Assembly: GCA_907165135.1 (NCBI GenBank)
Contig: OU015569.1
Location: 3,658,001 to 3,722,000, forward strand
Source: Oikopleura dioica
Lineage: Eukaryota; Chordata; Appendicularia; Copelata; Oikopleuridae
Length of the DNA stretch: 64,000 bases
Direction of reading: 5' to 3'
Positions 35,207 through 46,742 of the stretch are shown piece by piece. How positions within the stretch are numbered: position 1 is the first letter of the stretch; every line of letters begins with the position of its first letter. The notes under the pieces were generated by a model. That model ran no database searches. It saw only the letters and a list, made by a program, of their open reading frames with translations, and was not told where the DNA came from. A program made the translations under genes and the position numbers.

Positions 35207-35689
35207 ATGAAGATTTTTATCGCTCTTGTCTTCTCCAACGCCGCGGTTGCGAATATTTCCTGCATGTTTCCAGGTTACTCGCAAAGTTTTATTAATCAAC
35301 AACCCTTTCGTAACGAGAATAAATAAACCCAAAAGTAAAGTTAGCTTAATTTGCACTCACGTTTAGCAAATCAAGTCGAAATTAGATGTATTTTTACCAA
35401 AGCTCACCACGTATCTGACCTCGGCAAATCCGCGGCAATTTAAATTTATTATATCAATAAATTCAACTATTTTGCATACTTGCAAAGGTCACTAATTCAA
35501 CAAAATCAGCTTATATTCTTGCTAAATTACTCGGTGTTCCATTTAGCGCTTGCCTACAAATATGGGAACCTGCTTGATTGTAATGGTGCTGCGAAGAGAG
35601 CCGTGGCAGATGCTGATGATGATTTCTTCAAGGGGCGGTTCAATTTGACATTTTGTTTATTATACTTAAAATCGAAGTCAATTAAATAG
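35207..35689 (+). CDS. Small secreted protein, unknown
   Basis: Exon 35207-35273 starts with a signal peptide (MKIFIALVFSNAAVANISCM). It joins exon 35547-35689 in phase (210 nt, 69 aa). The mature part reads YKYGNLLDCNGAAKRAVADA, then DADDDFFKGRFN, ending KSKSIK-stop. The 273-nt intron is long for this genome, so another exon may be missed. Unrecognised. Confidence 0.4.
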
Positions 35690-36293
35690 TAGAAATAACT
35701 GCTTGATTAGTCTCAATAGTTTATTAGTGAATTTATTCAGAAACAAAGTGTTCGTTTTATAGTTACCTATCTGAGTGTTTTTGATTCAAACTCTTCAACA
35801 AAAACATATGTTTCGTAATAACAATGCGAAGTAACGGGAATTTTATTAAATTTGTTAATTAAAGTTGTATCAGGTTGATGTTTGTTCTCAAAACAAGTTT
35901 TGTTTCAAAGAAATCTCAGAGCGAAAGTGAACCTCAAATAGCGCTACAATCCTGAACTTTCAATGCTCGACGAAATTACTCGAAGTTTCTAGCGCGGGAG
36001 CGTTTGAGAGATACGGCGGTAATATTCTTACTGTCAAGTGATAATACACGTATTTTATCGTAGTCCTCAAAAAGCAATTTTTTCCAAGCATAAAACAACA
36101 ACACATGTATTTTTATAGATTTTATTAAGAATTGAGAAATTACAAAAGAGTGTGATTTAAACCCTAGTCGTGACAATCACGTTAAGGGTCGTTCGTCGAT
36201 ATTTTTTTTTCAGTTTTTTTTTTGGTTTGAAGATTTGTAAAAATGAGATTTAGTGTGATTTACAGGATGAGTTTTACTTTTTTGTCGATTTTT
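35690..36293. other. Convergent 3' spacer
   Basis: AT-rich sequence between two convergent stop codons, with no supported gene. TTTATT motifs on the plus strand near 36115 could be the minus-strand poly(A) signal. Confidence 0.35.
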
Positions 36294-37406
36294 TCAACCT
36301 TTGAATTGCTTGAGACCGAACTTGGTGGCGTGCTTGGCAGCGTTGTTTTTCTGGTACTTCTTGATGTGTTCGATTAGCTTGAATGGTCGGGAGCCGTGTG
36401 TAGATCGCGAGACTGGGTTGCCTTGAGAGTCTTTGGTCACCCAGTTGCAGATGGGAAGCGAGCCAGGGAAGTCAGTGCAGAATCGGAAGTATGTCTTCAG
36501 CCGGAAGTAATCGAGTTTGTTCAACTAGAATTCGTTTAGATGCTAACTTTTTAAACTGTTTTCTTGGGAAGTAAAAGTCGCTTTTGGTGCTAAAGAAAAA
36601 TTGTTGTGGTCTAAAATATTATCTTTCAAGGGGCATTTAATGTTTTTGGTCACAACTCATTTTAAGAAAACTTAGTGGAGCGCTTTGAAAATAGACTTAC
36701 GTAGTGGAAGGCGGCGGACTCGTCGCATTTCCCAAAGCTTTCTCTAATGGTCACGGCAAACTTCTCAAAATAGTTGTAAAGTCCTTCCTTGACTTGGTCG
36801 AATTTTGGAGTCCATCTGTCAATTCGTTGCTAAAATTCGTTTAAAAACTTAATTTTACGGCAAACAAGACAAACCTTAGTAGCTGGGTATCGTTGAAGGG
36901 CGTTTCTGTTTTCTCCACTGGCTTGGTTAGCCCAGCACTCTTCGGAGTCGGCCTTCACCATTTTCCTCAGTGTTTCCAGACGATTGCTCAACTTAGTCAT
37001 TGGGCGCTTGTACTGCTCGCTGAAGATGTCGACCAGCATTCCGGTGTTGTGGATCTTCTCGAGCTTCTGGTACTCGTTTTTCTCCCAGCGTGGATTCCAC
37101 TTGGTGTCTTAAGAGAAAAGAGTAAGAACAATGCCGACAAGGATTAATAATTACAGGAAATTCAAGGAAAAGCTACTTACTTCTTTGTCTTCTAAATTTT
37201 GGGTTAGAGTACTTTCGTTCCTTCTCTGGGGCACCAACTCGCTTCTTCTTGTTCTTCTTCTTTTTCTTTCTTCGTCTTTCTTGGACGTCGGTAGGAGGCT
37301 CGATGGTCGTCGTCGCTTCAGTCGTCACAAGAAAAGATGCGTCTTCGAATTCGTACTGTGCGGAAACCATGCTGCTGGCAACGCTCAACATGTTCAACAA
37401 TCTCAT
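36294..37406 (-). CDS. Secreted basic Lys/Arg-rich protein, unknown
   Basis: Four exons on the minus strand are split at about 37181, 37108/36872, 36832/36703 and 36533. The N-terminus MRLLNMLSVASSMVSAQ is a signal peptide. An Arg/Lys run (RRRKKKKKNKKKR) follows Thr/Glu-rich sequence. The middle is helical (LSNRLETLRKMVKADSEECW). The C-terminal domain has spaced Cys (FGKCDES, YFRFCTDF, LPICNWVTK) and ends GLKQFKG-stop. Basic clusters with a cysteine domain suggest a matrix- or glycan-binding secreted factor, but I cannot name a family. Confidence 0.62.
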
Positions 37407-38622
37407 TCTCAGTTAAAAATGTAAATCTGTTTTTTGTTATAAAAAGAAAAACTCGATGGTCTTACCTCGACCGTTCGGTGCTTATAAGTTCTCAGGCGGC
37501 GCGAGAGAGCGCGCTTTTCCTCACATTCTAGAGCGCTAGAAAGGATAATTACCAGATATGGAGTAAATACAACGGTTCATTTTTGAGCATACCGTATATT
37601 TGCATTAACTAAAAATTCGTTTTTTATTATTTGTTCGTTTCAATTAGGGCGGTTCTTATTCTTTAGTATTAATCCTGGCCCGTTAAAAGTCATTTTGGTC
37701 TTTTTTTTTGCAAAAAAATGCTCAAAGTGTTGAAAGTTAGCACTTTTTTTATAATGTCTTGAATATATGGTATATTATGAACCTAAGAAACATTCTCTAA
37801 ATGGAAGGGTTTTCTTTTTTCAAAGTAATCCGCGCTAAGAATCAATGATGTTTATTTCCAGAAAAGATTTGTCGAAGAAAAACTCATTTCAGTGATAGTC
37901 TGAGTCTTCAAATCGACAAGGAGGAATGAGAAAGAGCCCATAGAGCGTTTTCGATCCAAATGTCGCAGTTTTTCTAAAACGTATTTTTAGGATCAATAAA
38001 AACTCTTTTCTTTCGAAAAATGTTAGGGAGAAAAACAAGGAATCGAAAACAAGGATTAAAACTTTTCAAGGGTCTAAGCGGGCGTATTTAGGGTTATGCT
38101 ACATTTTTGTTGAATCCTCTAGAAAGACAGGCGAATTGAGCCCGAATGAATTCGCAAGGCAGAAATGTTATTGTAACTACATCGATCCCTTGTCAGTGAA
38201 TTACTCTTGCCGCCGTTATCGCTCCTGATCAGCATCATGATAAACAGTTACAATGAAAAATTGTTGTAATGTCTTCAGCCATCAGTTGACTAAACAAACG
38301 AATAAAATTAAAATTAAATTCAAGTTGCGTTATCAGTTATTTTGCGGCTTCGTTTTTGTTATAGCCGCTACGCGGCTTTTCATTTTCGCTCTTTCAGAGC
38401 CTGACTCAGGTTTACAACACAGGTTGCTGAGCACAGCGCATGACGGCTGTTTATTAATTCTCGGTGAAGTAAAGATGTTTTCATCTTTGATTTTTGTACA
38501 CGGTTTCGAGTCGAATTTTCACCACTGCTCAGTTTTTTTTGTGAACAAGGCTCACTTCCCTATCTTATCTTAGAAATGTAAATTGATAATCTTAATCAGC
38601 GGAAAGAGAGAGAGAGTTAGTA
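37407..38622. other. Intergenic region with a half MITE
   Basis: AT-rich region between divergent genes. Except for the partial MITE at about 38355-38440 I see no gene, and the open frame at 38253-38573 runs through that repeat. Confidence 0.35.
38355..38440. mobile_element. Solo arm of the 'CTGAGTCAGGG' MITE family
   Basis: The reverse complement of this stretch reads CTCAGCAACCTGTGTTGTAA, then CCTGAGTCAGGCTCTGAAA, and then the AAAGCCGCGTAGCGGCT hairpin seen at the centre of the 18.1 kb copy. No matching left arm is present, so it is a truncated copy. Confidence 0.5.
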
Positions 38623-40926
38623 TTGTTTAAATCACTCGATCCCATATTTTGTAAAATAGGTTTGACTGAAAGACGGAAAATGGAGAAGAAACAGGCTGGC
38701 GAAAAACGGAAGCGAGTCGAATCGAAGTCAGAAGATCTTGCGATCTTGCCGGGCGGCAGCGGAGCATTTACGCCGCCAGAGAACAAAAAACAAAACTTTA
38801 ATATTAAAATTCAAATGCAATCTCAAACAGAGACAACTGGCACCACCTACAGAGCAGCGACAAACAACAATGATAACTTCATGAATCAGAAGAAATTAAC
38901 GAAGAAGGAAGAGCAGAAAAAGACCGACGATGAATCATTTAAGCAGATCGAAAAGTCAATTTATCAGGATGGGCTCAAAAGTGAGGTAAATGATGCCAGA
39001 TATCTCGCACTTCTACTGCAACATTACTGTCTTAGAGCACGAAAAATACGTATGCTATACAGCAAGCTCTTGGGCGAGGAGGCTTCGCGAAGGTTTACAA
39101 AGCAGTGGAGACCATTGCTGATCTCGGCGGCAACGGGCCTGGGATCACGCAAACAATCGCCTTGAAAGTAATTCCAAAGACAAGAATTTCTAGAGAAGAT
39201 CAGTACAAAAAAGTAATGCGCGAGATCAAGCTTCAGTCCGGATGTAATCACCCAAATATTCTGTCGATGTTTTCGAACTGGGAAAGCGATACCTGCGTAG
39301 CCGTAAGTTAAAGGCCTTATTTTGAGACGGAGAAGTTGATTTCATATTAAGATGGTGTTAGACTACTGCGAGGGCGGTTCTCTTTCTTCGTATTCAAAAC
39401 AGTTCGACAACAGGGTAATTTCTTTTTACGTGTCAAATACCTTATCTGTTAAAGATTGTGGGATTTGAAAACGCTGCTTGGATCATTGGACAAGTTCTTA
39501 GAGGCGTACAGTACTTGCATGAACGCGGCATCATTCATCGTGATATCAAGCCTGCTAACATTCTCCTTTCAATGGGTCGCTGTCTGATCGCCGACTTTGG
39601 ACTTGCACTAGAGAAACATGAACGGGAATTTATCATTTGCGGGACGCCGAATTACATTTCCCCAGAAGTGTACGAACGAAAGCTACATACGGAAGCGGCA
39701 GATATTTGGGCAGTGGGTCTGGTTTACTTTTCCATTATGGAAGGCAGATCAGGATTCAGCTATAATCCTGTCGAAACTCTTCAGAAGCGAGTCAAAGACG
39801 TAGCTCACACACCACATCGGCAGGAAACCCCTCAAATCTCGCGCGACTTCTTCAAAAGAATTATAGGCTTGGTTTGTGATAATCATAAATTAACAAAAAG
39901 CTTGATATTTAACAAACCATCTCAAGTAAAAGATCCGAAGCATCGTCCGAGCATCGACTTCCTTCTAAGGCATCGCGCAGTAACAAATAGACCTGAATCT
40001 ACCAGTGACGAGTCAACGATGTCAAATAACAACGAAAAAACCTGTCGATATATTTCACTCCTGAAGGCATGGAATCGAGTTCTCTCCCAGGAAGAAGCTG
40101 TTTGGGAAAGCGATCCAGAGACAGTCCAATGCTCCCCAGAAAGGAGCAAGATAATCCGTATGCGCCGCTGTATATCTCTAAATTTATTGACAATCACACG
40201 TATACCGGCAAGTTTATAGATCATCGATTTATGTCGATTTCAAACATTTTCTAGGGCTAGGTTATCTGATGTCTAATGGTGACGTCGGGGTGTGGAAAGC
40301 AGGCGGATTTCAAGTTCTAGAGCACGGTCCAGACAAATCATTGGAAATTCGATACAGAGGCGAAAAATGGGAGACGATTCCTGAGTGGTACTTTAATGAC
40401 AACCCAGAGTGCTTGAACGAAAGCTTAGCTGAAATCGAGTCGATGAGAAACGGCATGGGAAAGCTACAAAACGCAGTCACGTGTCTCCGAGGGCGAGTGG
40501 CAATGAAGCCTCCGACCCATCTAGTCTACTGTAAGAGGCTAGGGCTTCGTGCGATTGTGTTCTTCTTCTCGAATGGTGACTACCAAGTGAACTTCTTAGA
40601 GCCAGCCTCTAAGCGTATGAAGATCATTGGATCGAAGGTATCTTTTTTCTCTCTTCATGTTGATAAGTGTTCACTAGAATGGTATTTGCCTTATTGACAG
40701 GCAACGAAAAAAACACTACAAGAGCTGGGACAGCCTGAACGAACACGAGCGAATCGTCATCGACACAGAAGAAGCCATAAACGACAGTGATTTCAAATCA
40801 TTAATAGAAAACGCGCACCAAGAGCTTTTACTTAACAAAGTATACAAGTCGGAAACGGCCGGAATAATCATTTTTACAGAGAAAAGCCGAGCGAAATGGA
40901 GGTGGCCACGACTGCATCAGTCTTAA
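38623..40926 (+). CDS. Divergent Polo-like kinase
   Basis: Exons 38623-38985, 39036-39302, 39352-39414, 39455-40004, 40067-40207, 40255-40666 and 40701-40926 sum to 2022 nt (673 aa; an ATG at 38680 is an alternative start). A 120-residue basic/Gln-rich N-terminal extension precedes the kinase: GRGGFAKVYKAV, ALKVIPK, HRDIKPANILL, ADFGLA, CGTPNYISPEV, DIWAVGLVYF. After a linker come two Polo boxes: GLGYLMSNGDVGVWKAG, then AIVFFFSNGDYQVNFLEPAS. Polo-like kinases phosphorylate mitotic and centrosomal targets. Loss of the usual HRDLK/GNLFL form and a changed phosphopeptide pocket make it a derived paralogue. Intron 40208-40254 is GC-AG. The gene appears intact. Confidence 0.78.
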
Positions 40927-41737
40927 TTGTAGACTTTTGCCGAAAATCGTCATTCTGTAACTTTTCCTGCACAGATAACGTCCGATTTCTGATCCGTCAA
41001 ACAATCGTTTACTTTTAATAAATAATAATTTTCCTGAATTGAAGAGGCCATTTCATAAATACTTCTGTTTTGTAAATTAACGAAAAAGGCGCTGGGTTCA
41101 GTCGCAGCCAATTTATCGTGAACATACATGCCAGAAATAACAAGCCACCGAAAGCTCAACTAAAACAGGGTGGCGTTCTCTTCTCTGTTTGAAAGGACAA
41201 CCGTGTTTTTTGGTTTGCGGAGTCGTTTTGGTTAAAATATTTAACGTTTAAAAGATATCTGACGAAAACCACTATATTTAAGCGAGCATAAGCAAAGTTC
41301 GTTTCTGCGGCAATGCGAGCTTTCATTAACTCTCTGTACTCGTTTATGAATACTTCTGCATCATGGCTGCATGGCTAAGGGACGCATGATAATGTCATTA
41401 AAATAATTCAATAAATCATTGAGTGTTTCTGTGCGTAATAATCAGCTTTGTGCAGACAACAAACAGGCAATTAAACTAAATTAAATGTCACGTTTTTTTT
41501 GTGATCGACATCTTTTCGGACAGTTTTTGGTGGCACCTTACTAGTACTATATTTTATACAGATATGATATCTTACGATATATATACGATATCTGAGATAT
41601 CGAAAACAACAATTTGCTATCTATTTGGATCGATAAGAAAAAAATGCTATCCTACTATGTCTCAAATACTTCTTATCAAGGTAAAATCTTCACCTGCATC
41701 CCGCTGAGATCTCCCGTCTCACGCTGAGATTTCCGGT
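40927..41737. other. Intergenic region
   Basis: AT-rich sequence, including an alternating TA-rich patch around 41560-41610 (GATATATATACGATATC). I see no supported gene. Confidence 0.35.
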
Positions 41738-42340
41738 ATGCTGGCGCTCTATTGCTCCAAGACCGGATATATATCAGATTCACCATCGTCAGAATTCATA
41801 AACATGATTCCAAAATTGACGCCAGAACAAGAGTCCTCTCTAAATACTTGGTTTGAAATAAATCAACGCCCAACAAAGAAAGAAAAGGCAAGCATGTGTC
41901 AACTGCTCGAACTTTCAGAGAAGGAGGTCGATCGATGGTATCGGGAAAAGAGATATTTCTTCAAAAGATCGCTTCCTTCTAAGCAAAAAATAGATGAAAT
42001 GAAGACCGGCCTTGACCTTCACATCAAGAGAATATCAAAATCTCGAGAGATTTTCTACCAAATGAAGAGGAAATACAACAAAACATCGGTCACACGAGAT
42101 CTTGAAGCGAACGTCAAAAATATATCCTCATTTGACGATTTCTCGGAAGATGTGTCATCCTTCAAGCTTCTAGAGGAGGAATATAGCATTAAAACGAATT
42201 TCGACGATGCCGACTTTCTCCCGAATCTTTCCGCGATTCAAAACGATGATGCTCACCGAGAAGAAGAGTCCTCGTTTCATCTCCTTTCAGAAGAAAGTTT
42301 CCCCATCTGTCTCTTCCCCTTCTTCTATTTTTGTACGTAA
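41738..42340 (+). CDS. Divergent homeodomain-like protein
   Basis: A single 200-codon frame. Residues about 28-78 fit a homeodomain: LTPEQESSLNTWFEINQRPT, KKEKASMCQLLELSEKEVDR, then WYREKRYFFKR. The core Trp of helix 3 and the basic tail are kept. The near-invariant Asn51 is replaced by Glu (W-Y-R-E-K-R). The rest is Ser/Asp/Glu-rich with a hydrophobic end (ICLFPFFYFCT). Homeodomain proteins bind DNA, but with Glu at position 51 normal base contact is unlikely. The first ATG is taken as start; a downstream Met (NMIPKLTPEQ) is also possible. Confidence 0.6.
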   Translation: MLALYCSKTGYISDSPSSEFINMIPKLTPEQESSLNTWFEINQRPTKKEKASMCQLLELSEKEVDRWYREKRYFFKRSLPSKQKIDEMKTGLDLHIKRISKSREIFYQMKRKYNKTSVTRDLEANVKNISSFDDFSEDVSSFKLLEEEYSIKTNFDDADFLPNLSAIQNDDAHREEESSFHLLSEESFPICLFPFFYFCT

Positions 42341-42769
42341 ACCGAAAATAAATTCAGAAATCTGAAAAAAGATATATGAACGTAAAAATTTCATTTTCTG
42401 CGAGCCTCCCCGTAATTAAATTGGAAAAAAAAAATTTCTTTGAGAAACATCGCCGGCAAATAATATCATCTCGGCTCTGATACCAAAACATTGGAATGAT
42501 TTTCAAATAATATTGTAGAGTGCTCAAAATGAGCTGTGATCTGATTCCATTAGGGAGAGCTCACTTAGACGAGTTTACGTTAAAATCAAACAGGGCAAGA
42601 ATTTTTCACGTTTTCGCTTGGCTTTATTTAATTTAAGATTTGGCGATGTAGCTGATCAAAATATGCGTCTGAAATGAAACTAAAGTTTCTGTACCTGCGC
42701 ATACAAAACATCGAAAATTTCTGATATTAAATTTCACAACCAAATGGCGACGTTTGAATTTGTGGGTCT
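42341..42769. other. AT-rich spacer
   Basis: No gene supported. AATAAA at about 42346 is a likely poly(A) signal for the homeodomain gene. Confidence 0.35.
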
Positions 42770-43020
42770 ATGTCCGATGCTAGCATCGTAGTTGTCGAGA
42801 AGTTTTTAGACCTTGAATCATTGGTTCCGAAAGAAGTTCTTGATTATTTTCTATCCTCGGACGTTCGTGCGGCCAACGTTTGTCAAAACAGTTTCAAAAA
42901 TTTTTAGTTTCCGAAAACAAACTGCTGCGGAAAAAACGGTTCGCTCTACGGGCTAAAACATATTAAAACGTCAAATAAAATATTCTGTTGGCGGCATTTC
43001 GGGGATATTATGGAAACATG
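42770..43020 (+). pseudogene. F-box-like ORF interrupted by TAG, or with a 30-nt intron
   Basis: MSDASIVVVEKFLDLESLVP, then KEVLDYFLSSDVRAANVC, has the hydrophobic spacing of an F-box (the Skp1-binding motif). The frame meets TAG at 42905. The same frame then continues FPKTNCCGKNGSLYG up to KIFCWRHFGDIMETC-stop. GT at 42876 and the TTTTTAG at 42907 could define a very small intron that removes the stop. Without transcript data it is either a tiny gene or a decayed fragment. Confidence 0.27.
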
Positions 43021-43241
43021 CTAATGCACCAAGTTGGTGCCAACAACAATTGGAGATTGCTCCTCATCATTTTGGACTGGACAAGGTACTTAGTATCACT
43101 AATTTGATCCCCGATCGTGTCATATTTGATTATTTCTGTCCATTTATTATCTTTTTCATTGCTCGAAGGTCCAAAAAATATTTCTTCATACACGTGGAGT
43201 TTCTCTTTCAGAAGATAAAAATGAATCTACAGTGAATCTCT

Positions 43242-43638
43242 TCAGGGGTTGTTCGAATTCGGAATTTCCTTCGCCATGCACTGCGAAATTATGATCTCAT
43301 CTTCTTCGTCCAAGTCGGAAAGATCGTCGTCAGTCTTTGTGGTGGGAAGCTGACCGTAAGCGCCCGATTGCGAGCAGTTTCGATGGAAATGCACACTAAA
43401 GGAAATTTAAAACAACCATGCATACTTTTCTGTGTCACCTGGTGTTTGTCTCCACTAACGCGTCCAGATCGTCCGGTCTATCCTGTCGCCAGAAATAGAT
43501 TTTTCCGAGTATTTTCTCCCGAAAGTGGAAGAGTGCGGCTAAGAAAGAAACGATCACAAGGGCGACGAAAAACTTCTTGTAGCTTCCATAAGACAAGTCA
43601 TCATTTATGTCCTCTGTGATGACTTCGTTGCTATCCAT
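43242..43638 (-). CDS. Small single-pass membrane protein, unknown
   Basis: Two exons, split by the intron at about 43398-43440. The start MDSNEVITEDINDDLSYGSY is acidic, followed by one TM helix (KFFVALVIVSFLAALFHF) and a soluble part. The second exon adds VHFHRNCSQSGAYGQLPTTK and an acidic DDDLSDLDEEDEIIISQ before the stop, about 117 aa in total. With no signal peptide it is likely a type II/III or tail-out membrane protein. No family recognised. Confidence 0.55.
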
Positions 43639-44560
43639 TTAAAACCTCAAAAATTTTCTGCGTTGGCTGGACAAAAAGAAAGAGAGAGGGATTTTATACA
43701 CTGAAAGAAAAGTAAACAAAATGAAGGCGGAGGGATGAGGGAGGGATATCACACCACCCTGAAAATATATGCGAAAGGTTAAGACAATGAAGGCACCTTA
43801 GTGATTATAAATTAGATTAATGAAATTTTTTCTAAATAAGAACTTTTTTTCGTGCAAGTGAATGTCAAATGAGGATTTTGTCAGATGACTGCAATCGAGT
43901 GAATCGTCTATCTTTTATGTTTCTGCAAAACGCAAAGTCAGCTTTGTTAGTTTCAGCGCTCAATATATGCTTGTTTTGTACTTATTTATGCATCTTTGTT
44001 GACAGGCCGAAATCCAGGAAATCAGCTGTTCAAGAATAATTTTAAATAGGGAAGTTCCTACTTATCATCAGGCGACAATTAAGGAGCTAAAGGCCACTAG
44101 GAACAAATATAATTGAGTTTTGAATAAAGCACGAAAAAGAGGCACGTAATACTAGATTTAATATTTGACAAAGTGTAGTTGTTCAAACAAATCAAAAACC
44201 ATTCCCAATTTTCCGATTGATACTTTTAAAGCATATTTACATCTTAAACAATTAATTTTATTTGTTAGATTTTGAATACAAAACCTAGTTTAAATCTGGT
44301 GAAACGGAATGCGCAGTCTTGCTAATAATATTTTACAGCAGTAAATCTATTCCAAGAGCGACAAAATATGCGACAGGGCCAATATTTGCGCTCTTTTGCC
44401 ATTTCAAATAAAAATGAATAAGAGTCTCGCGTCGTCCTTGCCAAGCTCAAGCTCAAAAGAGCATCACCTCCACCACTAGTAGTATTTTTAACTCGTTGAA
44501 TTTTCAGAGATTGAGTTTTAACGTAATTGACAACAGAACGCTAGAAGACTGCGGTAAACT
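43639..44560. other. Divergent upstream region of the connexin gene
   Basis: AT-rich. I see no gene. It contains the presumed promoters of the 43.6 kb minus-strand gene and the connexin. Confidence 0.35.
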
Positions 44561-46039
44561 ATGGCTGGCTGGCACGTGGTCGAGAGTTATCTCGAGCAAA
44601 CAGGAAAACACTCGACACTCGTCGGGAAGTACTGGATCTCAACCTTTTTAGCTCTGAGGTGAGTTTCATTAAGGAGGTCAGATTGAATTGACTTATTAGA
44701 CTCCTGCTGCTCTGTTCAATCGTTGACGATGCTTTTGGTGATACTGATTTGGAATGCGATACTAAAACGCCCGGTTGCGAACGAATGTGCATCAACCATT
44801 TTTATCCACTGAAACCACAGTCCTACTGGAGCATCCAAATGCTTTTCATCTCCCTCCCAATCATGATCTTCATGGTTTATACAAGGTAAGTTGTCAAGTA
44901 TAACCTTTTCAGTAGCTCTGACATTCAGCCATAAACAAGAAAAGATTGCGATTGCGCGACAGCTGAAACGGGCGCACATCAACAAAGAAAAAGAAGAGAT
45001 CGAGAAGCAATTCACGGAAAAGATCAAACAGCTTGAAGACGATCGAGAAACTCTGCAGAAGAAGCGCGATGTTGCTGATCAGGAAAGAGACAAATTGATT
45101 AGTGATAAAGCGTGGTGTTCGTTAGGACAATGTTTTCAATAGAAATGTGCTGCTTTCCATAAGCACGATTAAATTAAATTAAGCTCAAAGTAGCGGTTCG
45201 AAGATCTTTTGACTCTAATAATAGCTTTACGAAACTCCGCAAGGAAAACGAATGACTGGTGCTGAGTTAGAACGACTCTTCACTGAAGAAGAAAATAGAC
45301 TCAACGAGCTCCAGAAGCAAGCGGTCGAAAACTTGACGAAGGCTGAAAAGAAGGAAGAAGACACCGATGACTGCGCAACAAAATCATCCGGCAGCGATAA
45401 CTCGACTCCACCAAAGCTCTTCCTCGGCTATGTTTCAATGGTACGCTTTGATTAGTGACTAAACAGACATTGGCGTCGGGTGAATTACGCGCGCGTGACA
45501 GCCACAGAACTACTCTGCAAATACAAGCCACTCGAACAAAGATCTCAATAAGCCGAGCTGGGTCTCGATTAACTTCCATCTTTGAACAATGCCGCTAGAA
45601 TTCTAATCTTAACTATGTATTCAGGTATTCTTCCGAACTCTCATCGAAGCTCTTTTCCTCGCCTACTACTTCCAAATCTACGCCTGGAAAATGGTGATGC
45701 CCGAGACATACCAATGCGACCGAGAACCATGCAACGATGTAGTCACCTGCTACGTCGAGCGGCCTCACCAAAAAACCATTGTCATTTGGATTATGTTCAT
45801 GACCGGTTGCTGCACCGTTTTTGTTGGCATTCTTGAGCTCTTTAGCTGTGGATTCTCGAAAATCGCTGATGCATGGAACAACAGACATGATGATATTACA
45901 AAAGTAACTCGACCACCCTATATGATTATTGTAATGCGTATTTCAGGAGTACAAAGTCGGCCAAATGAGCAACGTCAAGATGGCTCTGCAATACCAGGCA
46001 GCAATTGGAGGCCCAGTACCATCTCTTCAGACAAGCTAA
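44561..46039 (+). CDS. Connexin (gap junction protein)
   Basis: Connexins form intercellular channels in chordates. The N-terminal domain is MAGWHVVESYLEQTGKHSTL. Loop E1 carries CDTKTPGCERMC (C-x6-C-x3-C). Loop E2 carries CDREPCNDVVTC (C-x4-C-x5-C) followed by ERPHQKTIV in place of the usual RPTEK. Four TM helices are present (TM2 YWSIQMLFISLPIMIFMV; TM4 IWIMFMTGCCTVFVGILELF). The cytoplasmic loop is very long, with a charged helical stretch (KEEIEKQFTEKIKQLEDDRE) and a Thr/Ser/Asp region. The short C-tail ends GGPVPSLQTS-stop. It has about six exons, against one or two in vertebrates. Confidence 0.88.
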
Positions 46040-46252
46040 GAGCACCCTCCCACTACTTCTTCCCAGTCTCTGGATGACCCTTACTTCTACTTAGACATTT
46101 ATTGAATGCGAATTTATTAAAGATGAAATAAACTTTTTACACGAGTTCATTCACCTTTTTTGTTAGTTATAAAAATATATCTTTATTCAAAAAGTAAGTT
46201 GACAATATATCTTCAAACAGGATTATAGGACGCGGCGTGAAACATCTAAACT

Positions 46253-46534
46253 TTACATGCCAACAGGTTTTTCTTTGGAACGTTCGTCTTGAGAGTTCAT
46301 GAATTTTTGAAACTCAGCGAGCTCTCTATCTCTGGCAATAGCGTTGAGGGCATAAATGGCTTCTCTTAAAGTTTTTAAGTTTTATAAAACTGTGATCAAC
46401 AACATACAGGTATATGAATGAGCAAGAGGCATTTACCTTTGTTTTTCGTAAAGCTTCTGTTTGTCAGGGTCTATGAATACTTTTCCTGACACTGTTGAAG
46501 AATAAGTTTCTTTCGATGTTGATCGTCTGTTCAT
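46253..46534 (-). CDS. Small unknown protein downstream of MFS transporter
   Basis: Two exons joined in phase across an intron of roughly 70 nt give a 69-residue protein. It starts MNRRSTSKETYSSTVSGKVF, continues IDPDKQKLYEKQREAIYALN and ends KPVGM-stop. It is charged and mostly helical. A TTGCCTTAG acceptor sits directly before the ATG, so the gene could be the last member of the SURF1-TMEM70-MFS cluster. No family recognised. Confidence 0.55.
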
Positions 46535-46742
46535 TCTAAGGCAAAAGGATGCGACATGAATATAGAATAAGGCAATTATTAAATATTAGAAAGAAACTGT
46601 TTTACAGTTATCTTAGGTCATGACATGGCTTGAAGTACCAAGGAAGAAAATCAACAGAAAAGAATTTGTTTGTGGAATCAGAGGTAAAATTGTTAAGAAA
46701 TTGCGAGTAATGAAGCGGATGAAGCAGAAGTTTCAGAAGTAT

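Noticed and set aside
38253-38573. 106-codon plus-strand frame
   Set aside because: It runs through the half MITE and has low-complexity ends; not coding-like.
43240-43275. GTTCGAATTC resembling a tRNA T-arm
   Set aside because: No acceptor stem, D-arm or anticodon arm can be paired around it, and it overlaps coding sequence on the minus strand.
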